From NCBI GenBank assembly GCA_010671905.1, contig JAAHII010000001.1, forward strand, positions 1,364,001 through 1,428,000: 64,000 nucleotides of DNA, written 5' to 3'. The translations under genes were made by a program, and so were the position numbers. Below are positions 32,978 through 42,463 of this stretch, one piece after another. Below the pieces are notes generated by a model. The model searched no databases. It saw only the letters and a list, made by a program, of their open reading frames with translations, and was not told the origin of the DNA. This DNA comes from Leptolyngbya sp. SIOISBB (GTDB taxonomy: Bacteria > Cyanobacteriota > Cyanobacteriia > Phormidesmidales > Phormidesmidaceae). The stretch's first letter is position 1, and every line of letters starts with the position of its first letter.

Positions 32978-33526
32978 ATGAAAAAAGTTGCTGTATTTGG
33001 CAATGCGGGCGGGGGAAAATCCACCCTCAGCCAACGTCTAGCTGAGATGACCGGCTTACCCTGGGTACCGCTGGATTCCCTCCAGTACCAACCCGGTGGC
33101 AGCGAAGTCCCCCATGCCGAGTTCAAAGCGGCTCATGATGAACTGCTGCAGCAAGAGCAGTGGATCGTCGATGGCTTTGGTTCAATCGATACCGTATGGG
33201 AACGACTGAAAGTGGCCGATACCCTGGTGTATCTCGATATGCCCGTGCTGCGGCACTACTGGTGGGTGACGAAGCGATTTCTGCAAGGGGCTTGGGTATC
33301 GCCTGCGGGTTGGCCGGAGGGGAGCTCGTTATTGAAAGGAACGCTGAAGTCCTACCCCACCGTCCGGTTGTGCCATGCCAAACTGACACCCAAATATCGG
33401 GACTATGTAGCGCAAGCGAAGGCGACCAAGCAGGTTTATCATCTGCGATCGCTCAAAGATATTGAGACGTTTTACCAGACGGTTGAAGACAAAACCAATG
33501 TCGCGACACCAAAAACTGAATCATGA
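32978..33526 (+). CDS. P-loop NTPase, adenylate kinase/topology modulation-like
   Basis: VAVFGNAGGGKSTLSQRLAE Walker A; WIVDGFGSIDTVWERL. Confidence 0.85.
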   Translation: MKKVAVFGNAGGGKSTLSQRLAEMTGLPWVPLDSLQYQPGGSEVPHAEFKAAHDELLQQEQWIVDGFGSIDTVWERLKVADTLVYLDMPVLRHYWWVTKRFLQGAWVSPAGWPEGSSLLKGTLKSYPTVRLCHAKLTPKYRDYVAQAKATKQVYHLRSLKDIETFYQTVEDKTNVATPKTES

Positions 33527-34147
33527 CTCAATCAACCAAATTTTGGGACAAAATCGCCGCTAAATACGCTAAGCAGCCCATCGCCGATGAAGCCGCTTAT
33601 CAGAAAAAACTGGCGGTCACCCGCGATTACTTTCGGCTCGACATGGAAGTGTTGGAAATCGGCTGCGGTACCGGGTCAACGGCCATCCTCCATGCCCCCT
33701 ATGTCAAGCACATCCGCGCCATTGATTTCTCTGCCAATATGATTGCGATCGCCCAGGGTAAAGCCGAGGCTGAGCACATTGAGAACGTGACCTTTGAACA
33801 GGCCACCATTGAAGATCTCGATATTCCAGATCAGAGCCTGGATGCGGTGTTGGGACTCAGCATTTTGCATTTGTTGAAAGATAGGTCGGCCGCGATCGCT
33901 CGGGTCTACACAGATGCTCAAACTGGGCGGTATCTTTGTGACCAGTACCGCCTGCATCGGCGATGCCATGAGCTAGTTTAAGCTCATCGCCCCCATTGGC
34001 CGCTTCCTCGGGGTTTTCCCCTTTGTCGCCGTTTTCACCACAGAAGAGCTGGCAGATAGCCTGACCAATACCGGATTCGAGCTGGACTACCAGTGGCAAC
34101 CCAGGAAGGACAAAGCCGTGTTCATCGTGGCCAAAAAGCCTGGATAA
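33523..34147 (+). pseudogene. Second copy of the class I methyltransferase, damaged
   Basis: High similarity to the 32314 gene; +1 shift near 33905-33914 and an in-frame TAG where the paralogue has TGG (AMS*FKLIAPIG vs AWFKLIAPVG). Confidence 0.85.
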
Positions 34148-34162
34148 ACCCAGCACGTCAAT

Positions 34163-34327
34163 CCCGTGAAATCGGGTGATCGAGACATGAGCGGCAGAGA
34201 AGCCGCACGGGAGTAAGAAGCGTTCGTAAGCTCACTCCCGACAAGCTGTGAAAGTCTCTCGCTCTCTAGAAACGGGATGAAGGATAGGACTACAAACCTG
34301 CGATCACTCGGTGGGCAGTTGCCTACC
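34163..34327 (+). ncRNA. Candidate structured RNA (series of stem-loops)
   Basis: CCCG-tgaaat-CGGG (34163-34176), GCGGC-agagaa-GCCGC (34191-34206), CGGGAGT...ACTCCCG (34208-34240), GGTGGGCA-gt-TGCCTACC (34310-34327). Confidence 0.4.
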
Positions 34328-34460
34328 TGCGACCAGACCCATACTGCTGGTGATCGTCAACCACTTATCTCGTGCCGTCGGCACAACGCAGCCTGATCGT
34401 TCAACTCTGCGATCTGGGCTAGCCATAGTTTTCTAACCATCAAATCCACGCAGCTTATTG

Positions 34461-34479
34461 CCCTCTGTAAATCAGAGGG
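34461..34479 (+). promoter_or_regulatory. Hairpin overlapping the probable ribosome-binding site of the next gene
   Basis: CCCTCTG-taaat-CAGAGGG, 11 nt before ATG 34491; GAGGG lies in the 3' arm. Confidence 0.5.
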
Positions 34480-34490
34480 TCAACTTGATC

Positions 34491-35183
34491 ATGCAATTAA
34501 CGATAACACTCCCCACATTAGACCGCTGGAGAACTGCTCCCAGCATCGACACCCTGAGATCGCTCTACGATGCATCGGCCGATCAATGGCACGACAATTT
34601 GGCCCGTCTGGGTCAGCTCCATGATTATCAGTTGCTGTTTGAAAATCCGGTCGTGGGCGATCGCTTACATCATCTCGATCAGGCATCGCACATTCTCGAC
34701 TGCGGAGTGGGCACAGGAGTCTTCAGTCTGGCGCTGTTAGACAGTATCGATCAGCCAGCTCATGTTACCGGCGTTGATATTTCCTATCCCATGTTGACCC
34801 AGGCTCAACAGAATCTGGCAGATCGCTGCCCGACACTCGATGTGCGATGGGGCAATATCCGACGCTTACCCTTTGCTGATGAATCTTTTGATGCGGTCAT
34901 CTTTGCCCATGTCTTGGAGCATATGGCCGACCCCGTAGAAACATTGCGGGAGATGGTTCGCATCCTGAAACCGGGTGCTCCACTGGTTAGCTCAGTGACT
35001 CGCAAAGGATTAGGTCAACTCCTCTTGTCTCTACGTTGGCAAAATCGCGGCTACGCCGCCAATCAGTTAGACGCTTTCCTGAAAACAGCCGGACTGGAAA
35101 CCGTAAGGTCGTTTGACTATGGCGCTGGCTGGTCAAGATGGATGTGCATCGCCGCGATCGGGGTTAAAGCAAATACGAACTAA
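34491..35183 (+). CDS. Class I SAM-dependent methyltransferase
   Basis: ILDCGVGTGVFSLAL motif I; FDAVIFAHVLEHM; ATG 34491 preferred to TTG 34458. Confidence 0.9.
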   Translation: MQLTITLPTLDRWRTAPSIDTLRSLYDASADQWHDNLARLGQLHDYQLLFENPVVGDRLHHLDQASHILDCGVGTGVFSLALLDSIDQPAHVTGVDISYPMLTQAQQNLADRCPTLDVRWGNIRRLPFADESFDAVIFAHVLEHMADPVETLREMVRILKPGAPLVSSVTRKGLGQLLLSLRWQNRGYAANQLDAFLKTAGLETVRSFDYGAGWSRWMCIAAIGVKANTN

Positions 35184-35284
35184 AATGCTTTAACTGGCTA
35201 TTCACATACAGCAGTGAGCCTTTCAGATTGCTTTAGCGATTAATGAGGATCGTGGCTAAAGGTTATCAGTGAGATGCCCAAATC

Positions 35285-35827
35285 ATGAGAAAAGTAGAAG
35301 TTATTCCGCATACCCTCAAGTGGCGGGAGATGTTTGAAATTGAATCGAAGCGAGTCACTGATGCTCTGGGCAAAAATGTTGTTGCCGTACACCATATTGG
35401 TAGCACAGCCATTCCCAGAATTTATGCCAAGCCCATCATTGATTTGTTGGTTGAGGTCAAAGACATTGTTAGGGTGGATGAGCATAGCTCATTAATGGAA
35501 TCACTTGGTTACGAAGTGATGGGTGAGTATGGAATCCTGGGTCGTCGATACTTTCGAAAAAACAGTCAAGAAGGTGTCAGAACGCATCATGTCCACACTT
35601 TTGAGGTTGCTTCAGAGCAGGTAGAGCGTCATTTGGCGTTTCGAGACTACATGATTTCACATCCTGAAGACGCGCAGAAATATAGTGAATTAAAGCGTAA
35701 ATTGGCAAGAGAATATCCCATGAATATTGATGGATATATGGATGGAAAAGATAGTTTTATCCAAGAAATAGATATGAAAGCAGCACAGTGGCGAATATTA
35801 CAGAAGACTGAAAAATCAGCAACCTAA
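35285..35827 (+). CDS. GrpB family protein (UPF0157)
   Basis: VAVHHIGSTAIPRIYAKPIIDLLVEV signature. Confidence 0.93.
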   Translation: MRKVEVIPHTLKWREMFEIESKRVTDALGKNVVAVHHIGSTAIPRIYAKPIIDLLVEVKDIVRVDEHSSLMESLGYEVMGEYGILGRRYFRKNSQEGVRTHHVHTFEVASEQVERHLAFRDYMISHPEDAQKYSELKRKLAREYPMNIDGYMDGKDSFIQEIDMKAAQWRILQKTEKSAT

Positions 35828-36234
35828 CAAGTCGATGAAATGGATGAGGGAAATCGATTTTGGTGAAGCCAAGTTTGTCTAGCGCTGCACAACTTTACTG
35901 TTAGATTCTTTGCTGTCTCCTACAAGAGTCAGAAACTGATAAACATTCGCCTGCTCATTATTTATTAAGAGAATCGATGCTCAATTGTAGATATAGCGTT
36001 TCCCTGCCGGATGAGGTACAGTTCTGGAGCTAAAATCCTTGTATAACAGCAATTCTAGGCTCCCCAATGCACCTCACGGAAACAAGAAAGGCTGTAAGAC
36101 AATGGTGTGGATGTGAGCGATCGCTCATCACGGTCAATGAATATCGGCATTCAACAAATACGCCAATAAACTCCAGGGAAATCATCCTCTAGGACTGTAG
36201 GAATGGGATAACCATACTGACTGAGTCCATTGCC

Positions 36235-36816
36235 ATGATCCGACTTGTCCAGATCCCCAGCCTTCTAGTCGGCCTGCGGTTTGCTATTGCACCTTTCCTG
36301 CTGTTGGATGCCTTGGATCATCAAACCGGGACAGTCTTTGTAATGGGTTATGTGATCGCCGTGCTGTCCGACATTTTTGATGGGGTGATTGCCCGCCGCT
36401 TGGGCGTCAGTACTGCCCAGCTGCGAGTGGCTGATAGTTGGGCCGATATTTGTTTGTATGTTTGCGTGGCTTTGAGTACTTGGCTGGTGTTCCCGCAGAC
36501 GATTCTCGACTTCAAACTGCCCTTACTGGTCGCGATCGCCGCTCAGCTGACGCTATTCGTGATCAGTTTGATTAAGTTCCAGAAATTGCCTAGCTTTCAC
36601 ACCTACACCGCCAAACTATGGGGATTAACTCTACTCGTGGCGACAGTCGGGCTCTTTGGTTTCAGTGATAACAAAATGGTGTGGTTGGCGATCGCCCTGT
36701 GTCTGGTTAATAGCTTAGAAGAGATTGTGATGACGCTTGTCTTACCAGAATGGCGATGTGATGTCCTCAGCCTTTTCGCAGCGATCAACATCCGCCAAGC
36801 GCTGCGAGCAGAATAA
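36235..36816 (+). CDS. CDP-alcohol phosphatidyltransferase family protein
   Basis: TM protein with SDIFDGVIARRLG...ADSWAD, i.e. D-x2-D-G-x2-A-R-x(8)-G-x3-D variant. Confidence 0.8.
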   Translation: MIRLVQIPSLLVGLRFAIAPFLLLDALDHQTGTVFVMGYVIAVLSDIFDGVIARRLGVSTAQLRVADSWADICLYVCVALSTWLVFPQTILDFKLPLLVAIAAQLTLFVISLIKFQKLPSFHTYTAKLWGLTLLVATVGLFGFSDNKMVWLAIALCLVNSLEEIVMTLVLPEWRCDVLSLFAAINIRQALRAE

Positions 36817-36868
36817 CTTGGAGATGTTACCAAGCAGTGCAACAATCCTTGGTTGCGTATTGCCTTAG

Positions 36869-37180
36869 TTATGTAGAAAAGTCCTGGAAGTATTGATATG
36901 GATGGGCTCTCATATTGAGAAGGGGAACCCACAATGAGAAGTTGAAGTTCCCCAACGACCAGCATCGGCCATGGAAACTCCCTGACTTTATCGTCAACTG
37001 ATACCCCAACTGAGTCAATGGGTGAAGACTAAGGCTGGCATTACTGATTTTGGTGCTACTGATTTGGACGTTGCTGAGGTCGGCATCCCTGAGGTTAATA
37101 CCGCTGAGGTTGGCAAATCTGAGATCAGTACCGCTGAGTTCAGCGATGCTGATCTCGATTTCAACGTCTAGATTGACCAC
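36869..37180 (-). pseudogene. Fragment of a pentapeptide-repeat protein
   Basis: AELSGTDLRFANLSGINLRDADLSNVQISSTKISNASLS; short and degenerates after about 55 aa. Confidence 0.5.
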
Positions 37181-37446
37181 TCTCCATTGGTTTCAGACTT
37201 CATGGCCTCGTTTGAGTAAAGCGACTTGTTTTTTACTTGGCATCGTCGTTCACCCTGTCTCATAACCTCACTCTAAATTAGCCTTTGAAACTGATCGGTT
37301 CCGGCTCTGGTCTGTACGACTGAACCTATGGCAGGCTGGATTTCAAGGTGAGTGATTACATCCAATGTATTCCTTAATTGCAAATTAATTTATGAGCGGG
37401 GTAGCTGCTCTTAGCATTGGGTCAGCCTTTGTGATGGCAACGTGTC

Positions 37447-39765
37447 ATGTTTGACTACCAGGTTGGCGGTAGCCTCGCCGTTGATAACCCGACCTACATT
37501 GAGCGGCAGTCCGACCGCGACCTCTACGAAGCACTGCTTAGGGGCGATCTCTGTTATGTGCTCAACAGCCGTCAGATGGGCAAGTCGAGTTTGCGACTGC
37601 GGACGCGCCACCACATTCATCAGGCGGGTAAGGGCATTTGTGCCTCGGTCGATATGACCCGCATTGGCAGTGAAAACATTACGGCCAATCAGTGGTATCA
37701 GGGCATTGCCTTTGATTTGATCCGCAGTTTGCGGCTTTACCGCCAGGTTGATTTATCGACCTGGTGGCTCGAGCAGGGCAACTTGTCCCCGGTGCAAAAG
37801 CTGGGCAACTTTTTTGAAGAACTTATTCTGGGCCGGTTTCCCGACGAGAACATTTTCATTTTCATCGACGAAATTGATAGCGTGCAGAGCCTCACGTTTC
37901 CCGTGGATGATTTCTTTGCGCTGGTGCGGTACTGCTACAACCAGCGGGTCGAAAATCCTGACTACAAACGCTTAACCTGGGCACTGTTTGGGGTAGCTTC
38001 TCCGGGTGACTTGATTAGCGACTTGAAGCGTACCCCCTTTAATGTCGGCACCGCGATCGCCCTCATGGGGTTTACCTTTGCCGAAGCGTCACCACTCTTA
38101 CCCGGCTTGGCACCCTATGTAGAACGCCCCCGTCGCATTTTGACGGCGATCTTGGAATGGACGGATGGGCAACCGTTTTTGACCCAAAAACTCTGCGCCC
38201 TGGTGCAGCAAGAAGGCCATGACTGTGGGGCAGGTCAGCTCGATATTCCGGTGGGCGAAGAAGGCAATTGGGTCGAGTGGCTCGTCCGCACCTACATCAT
38301 TGATCACTGGCAAATTCAAGATGAACCCGAGCATCTGCGCACCGTACAGCGCTATTTGCTGCAAGACCCCACCAAGGTCGGCAGACTCCTGGGACAATAT
38401 CAGCAAATCTTGCTGTCAGATGACGAAACCACCCACCAAAATGCCGAAGATTTCAATGAATTTTCTTCGCTGCTGCTGTCGGGGCTGGTGACCCAGCGAT
38501 CAGGATTTTTGCGAGTACACAACCGCACCTACAGCGAGATTTTCAACCAAACGTGGGTGCAGCAACAACTGGCCAACCTGCGCCCCTACGCGACAAACTT
38601 AAGCGCCTGGGTGAAATCAAACTACCAGGATGAATCGCAGTTGCTGCGATCGCGGGACCTCTTAGCGGCCCAGGAATGGACTCAAGACAAAAGCCTCAGC
38701 GATCTGGACTATCAATTTTTAGCGGCCTCTCAGCTCATCGATCGCCGCCACCGAGAACGGCGCATCGTCGAAATTTTGGCCATGTTGAGTTACCGTCGCG
38801 GGGAGCTGAAACCCTATTTAGAACAAATTGCGATCGCGGTCAGTGAACTCATTACCGTCGATTGGTCGATTGTCACCCTTTGCCAGGACGATCAAGAAAG
38901 GATTCTCGCCAGCAGTTTCCACCTGGGTGACGAGGCTGACAAAGCCGATAATCTGCACAGAACCGTTTCCGGCTACGTGTTCAAAACTGGCTGTCCCCTC
39001 ATGGTGGAAGATACTGCCGCTGGCCAAGGTTATGGTGCGGTGCCAGCGGGCTACCGTGCTTACTTAGGCGTGCCCCTCAAACTTTCCACGGGGGAAATCG
39101 TCGGCACCATCAGCCTGTTTCACCAAACGCCGCGTTACTTTGATGATGATGAAGCCCAACTGACCTCAATCTTTGCTGAACGCGCTGCGTCGGCGATCGA
39201 GAACTATCAGCTGCATCAAAGACTACAAGAAATGCCACTCATTCAGCCGATTGTGCCCAACACCGTCTCCTCAGAAGTCCAATCAATTTTTGAGGAAATT
39301 CAGAACGGCTTTGGCATGGTGCCCAATCTGTTTCTGACGATGGCTCATTACCCGCCTTTATTGAAAGCCGATTGGGAAAAGATGAAAGCCGTGATGATTG
39401 GCGGTAGCCTTCCCCGCAAATTGAAAGAGACGATCGCCCTGCTCATTTCTAAAGACAATGAATGTCTATATTGTGTCAAAGCTCATTCGGCGGCTTTGCG
39501 GACACTCCAAGTGGATGAGGACGTCCTCGAAAAAATCCTGGGAGGGAACTTGCACACAGCAGGATTTTCGGATCAGGAAATTACCCTGATTAACTTTGCC
39601 CGGGCCGCTAACAATCACCCCCACAATATTTCCAAGGAGCTGATTCAAAACATTTCACAGTACGGTATCAGTGATGCCGAGCTGATCGAAGCGCTGGGCG
39701 TGATGGAAATCTTTGTGGCCTTTAACAAGTTCCTCGATACGCTGGATGTGGTTATCGACTATTAG
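37447..39765 (+). CDS. AAA-like domain ATPase fused to GAF domain and C-terminal AhpD/carboxymuconolactone-decarboxylase-like domain
   Basis: NSRQMGKSSL Walker A, FIFIDEID Walker B; GAF-like middle (GYVFKTGCPLMVEDTA...YLGVPLKL); C-terminal GMVPNLFLTMAHYPPLLKADW...CLYCVKAHSAALR. Confidence 0.87.
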   Translation: MFDYQVGGSLAVDNPTYIERQSDRDLYEALLRGDLCYVLNSRQMGKSSLRLRTRHHIHQAGKGICASVDMTRIGSENITANQWYQGIAFDLIRSLRLYRQVDLSTWWLEQGNLSPVQKLGNFFEELILGRFPDENIFIFIDEIDSVQSLTFPVDDFFALVRYCYNQRVENPDYKRLTWALFGVASPGDLISDLKRTPFNVGTAIALMGFTFAEASPLLPGLAPYVERPRRILTAILEWTDGQPFLTQKLCALVQQEGHDCGAGQLDIPVGEEGNWVEWLVRTYIIDHWQIQDEPEHLRTVQRYLLQDPTKVGRLLGQYQQILLSDDETTHQNAEDFNEFSSLLLSGLVTQRSGFLRVHNRTYSEIFNQTWVQQQLANLRPYATNLSAWVKSNYQDESQLLRSRDLLAAQEWTQDKSLSDLDYQFLAASQLIDRRHRERRIVEILAMLSYRRGELKPYLEQIAIAVSELITVDWSIVTLCQDDQERILASSFHLGDEADKADNLHRTVSGYVFKTGCPLMVEDTAAGQGYGAVPAGYRAYLGVPLKLSTGEIVGTISLFHQTPRYFDDDEAQLTSIFAERAASAIENYQLHQRLQEMPLIQPIVPNTVSSEVQSIFEEIQNGFGMVPNLFLTMAHYPPLLKADWEKMKAVMIGGSLPRKLKETIALLISKDNECLYCVKAHSAALRTLQVDEDVLEKILGGNLHTAGFSDQEITLINFARAANNHPHNISKELIQNISQYGISDAELIEALGVMEIFVAFNKFLDTLDVVIDY

Positions 39766-40043
39766 CCGAATAGCCAGCATTGGGTTCAAAGGGGGGGCCG
39801 CTCAAGATATTCGTTAACCTGACATGCTCCCCGGCTCCATTGATGGCTGACGAAGCTACCATCAACATTGGCCTTCGCGCCACTCAACTCGTCTGTATAC
39901 ACTTCGAGAGGCGTTAAATTCAGATTCACATCGGCCATGCCCCCACGATTGTCTACTTGTGGGGCAATGCATTGCGTGAGGTTCATTCTGCTGGACTCGT
40001 AATTCGTCGTCAGGAACTTTGAGCTATAGACAAATGTATAAAC

Positions 40044-40776
40044 TTAAACCAGTAGAATCAACGCGGCATAGATTGCCGTGCCGCCAATAAAAAGACAGAT
40101 AACAACTCTGGTTTTCATCGGGTAATTCGCGTTTTAGGACATTGAGGATGACGCTGCCCGCCATAAACGACCACACAATCGCGATCGCAGCTTCATTGAA
40201 ATGGGTGGCTTGACCAATGACGGCCCCGACCATGATGGCAGCAGTTAAAATCCAGCGTCCGTTTTGGTCATAAGGTCTGGCATAGTGCTCTCACAAGCTC
40301 TGATCAATCACAAAGAAGTGCAAGGCCACAGCGACAAAAAACAAAATGCATTCCAACAGGCCATGGCGGCCAATGTCCTGAAGCAGATACCCAAAAATGA
40401 AGTTCAAAGTCGCAAAGCCCGCGATATGAATCCAGTAAACAGCTGAACTGGAACCATCAGCATTCGCCGTCACAGGACTTTTGGCGCGAGCATTGATCGC
40501 CAAAATGTCTAAACCATAAAAAACTAGCAGACCCAGCAGTGCCAGGATGTAAACGTGGTTTTCGAGATAAGCCAGAAGTAGCCTTGCCGAATGCTGCAGT
40601 TCTTCCTGGGCATGGCTCAATTCAGGAAAGACTTCTAGGAAAACGTAGCCAATCGAAATGCCCCCCGCGAACGAGAGCCATCGATGCTGAGGAATGAATT
40701 TGAAAATATTCAGCTGAGACCCAAAGGCATGAATGAATGCCAAACCGATCGCTAAAATGAGCCCTGGACTTTCCAT
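40044..40776 (-). pseudogene. Multi-TM protein (ZIP-like layout), with internal TGA (40291-40293) and a C-terminal +1 shift
   Basis: ORFs 40776-40291 and 40233-40024 are in the same frame, separated by one stop; removing one T of the run near 40090 gives CYLSFIGGTAIYAALILLV*. Confidence 0.65.
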
Positions 40777-40861
40777 GGTTGTTCCGTCGATACAATTGGC
40801 CCGACCTCAATGAGAACAGACCATCGAGGTCTAAAGTTTGTGCTTAATTCCGCATCTCGCC

Positions 40862-41620
40862 TTATCGCTTGTGCTCTGGATTCTTGAAATCGGTTTTGCA
40901 GCCCGCATCCCAAACATCCGGTTGATTGCCATGGGCCGGAATGCCGCCTTGGTCCTTCAGCAGTCTGGCCATGTGCATACAATTCCACGCTAAAAACGTG
41001 GTGTTGCGATTGGTGAAATCGTTTTCTGGGCCACCCGAACCGGGATCTGAATAGGATGGCCCTGGTCCCACTTCTCCTAGCCACCCGGCATCCACTTGGG
41101 GCGGAATGGTATACCCAATGTGAGACAGCGAAAACAGAATGTTCATGGCGCAGTGCTTAACGCCATCTTCGTTGCCCGTGATCAAAGTGGCACCGACTTT
41201 GCCATAGTCACGATATTGCCCTTTGTCGTTGAGCAGGTGGGTATATCCATACATGCGCTCGAGCACGCGGTTACAAACGGAGCTTTTCTCACCCAGCCAA
41301 ACCGACGTACACAGAACTAAAATGTCGGTCGCGTCGATCACCTTTTGCAGTTGGGGCCAATCATCTCGATCCCACTCATCGGTTTGGGACATATCGAGGC
41401 CCAATCCTGCTGGAATTTCGTAATCAACGGGGCGAATAACCTGGGTTTGCACACCATTCGCTTCAAAGATAGTTTTGGCAATGTTGATTACCCCTTCGGT
41501 GTGCGATAGCACTGGGGTGCGGTTGAGGGTGCAATTTAGGAACAGTACTTTCAAGTCGTCATACTTGGCCGGGGCAGTATGGCACTGCTGCTCGGTAATT
41601 TTTGTAAGTTGTTGTGACAT
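40862..41620 (-). CDS. Flavodoxin/NADPH-dependent FMN reductase family protein
   Basis: LKVLFLNCTLN...S.TEGVI, ILVLCTSVWLGEKSSVCNRVLER, GATLITGNEDG. Confidence 0.85.
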   Translation of the reverse strand: MSQQLTKITEQQCHTAPAKYDDLKVLFLNCTLNRTPVLSHTEGVINIAKTIFEANGVQTQVIRPVDYEIPAGLGLDMSQTDEWDRDDWPQLQKVIDATDILVLCTSVWLGEKSSVCNRVLERMYGYTHLLNDKGQYRDYGKVGATLITGNEDGVKHCAMNILFSLSHIGYTIPPQVDAGWLGEVGPGPSYSDPGSGGPENDFTNRNTTFLAWNCMHMARLLKDQGGIPAHGNQPDVWDAGCKTDFKNPEHKR

Positions 41621-42463
41621 CGTGATTGATTTGAATTTTTGAGTTTGAACTTTTGGATCTCAGAAGTCAGGGGTTGAGATCAGACGATCGCTAATCGTTG
41701 TGAATCGCTAGTGACAGCTGCTGCTCCGCCCCCTAGCTCCAGATTGCGATCTGGAGGGCATTCACCATGATTTTTGATTCCTTGGAACACTCAAGATTCT
41801 GTCGGAGATGGAGATAGTGTCCGGCCCCAGCGTAAAGAATCTATGTCTACAGCAATGACTCGCAATACCCATCCCTAGTTTTCCGAGACTGCTAGCAGCA
41901 CCCACACGTCAACAGTTGCCCCCAGTTATCAAGGCGCGAATAGCGGCGATCGCGGCCTCGTGAAAAAACCTGCTTCGCCTAACATTCAGCCCCATACGTT
42001 ACCCCCATAGTCGCCATCAGCCACTTGTGGTGTTCCCTCATGACGTACCAGGGCAAACCAGTGGTAGGCCAACAGTTCAACTCTGATTCACCCACTCGCA
42101 AGGGCGATCGCCCAAAGTCGGAAAAGAAATCCACCCTTGCTAAGCGCTGCTATCAACGACTCAGGGCGACTGGCAAAATGTGCCCGAGTCCCAAACAGCT
42201 GGCTAATGTCAAGCCAATACTCTTGATACCGATCACCACGATGCTCCCCCTCTGGTGAGACCATGACTGGGGTATCTATATCCCAACTGCACATTCAGGT
42301 TAGAGGCTCCTCTAACCCACTACAGCCTAAAAAAATCGCACCCTCCCCTGACAGCGCTGATGCCTCTCCCGGCTTTGTTGGAAATTGCTGGAACTTCAGA
42401 TCCAGTGTAATGGAGGGGTCTTTCAATCTTTTACGATGGCCTTGTAACGGAAAAGGAACGGAG

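Noticed and set aside
36000-36120. Possible mobile-element end (GTTTCC...GAGGT / ACCTCACGGAAAC)
   Set aside because: Arms are imperfect, no target duplication found, no transposase nearby.
39786-39986. 66-aa minus-strand ORF with faint cyanovirin-like pattern
   Set aside because: Too short and too weak a resemblance to support a call.
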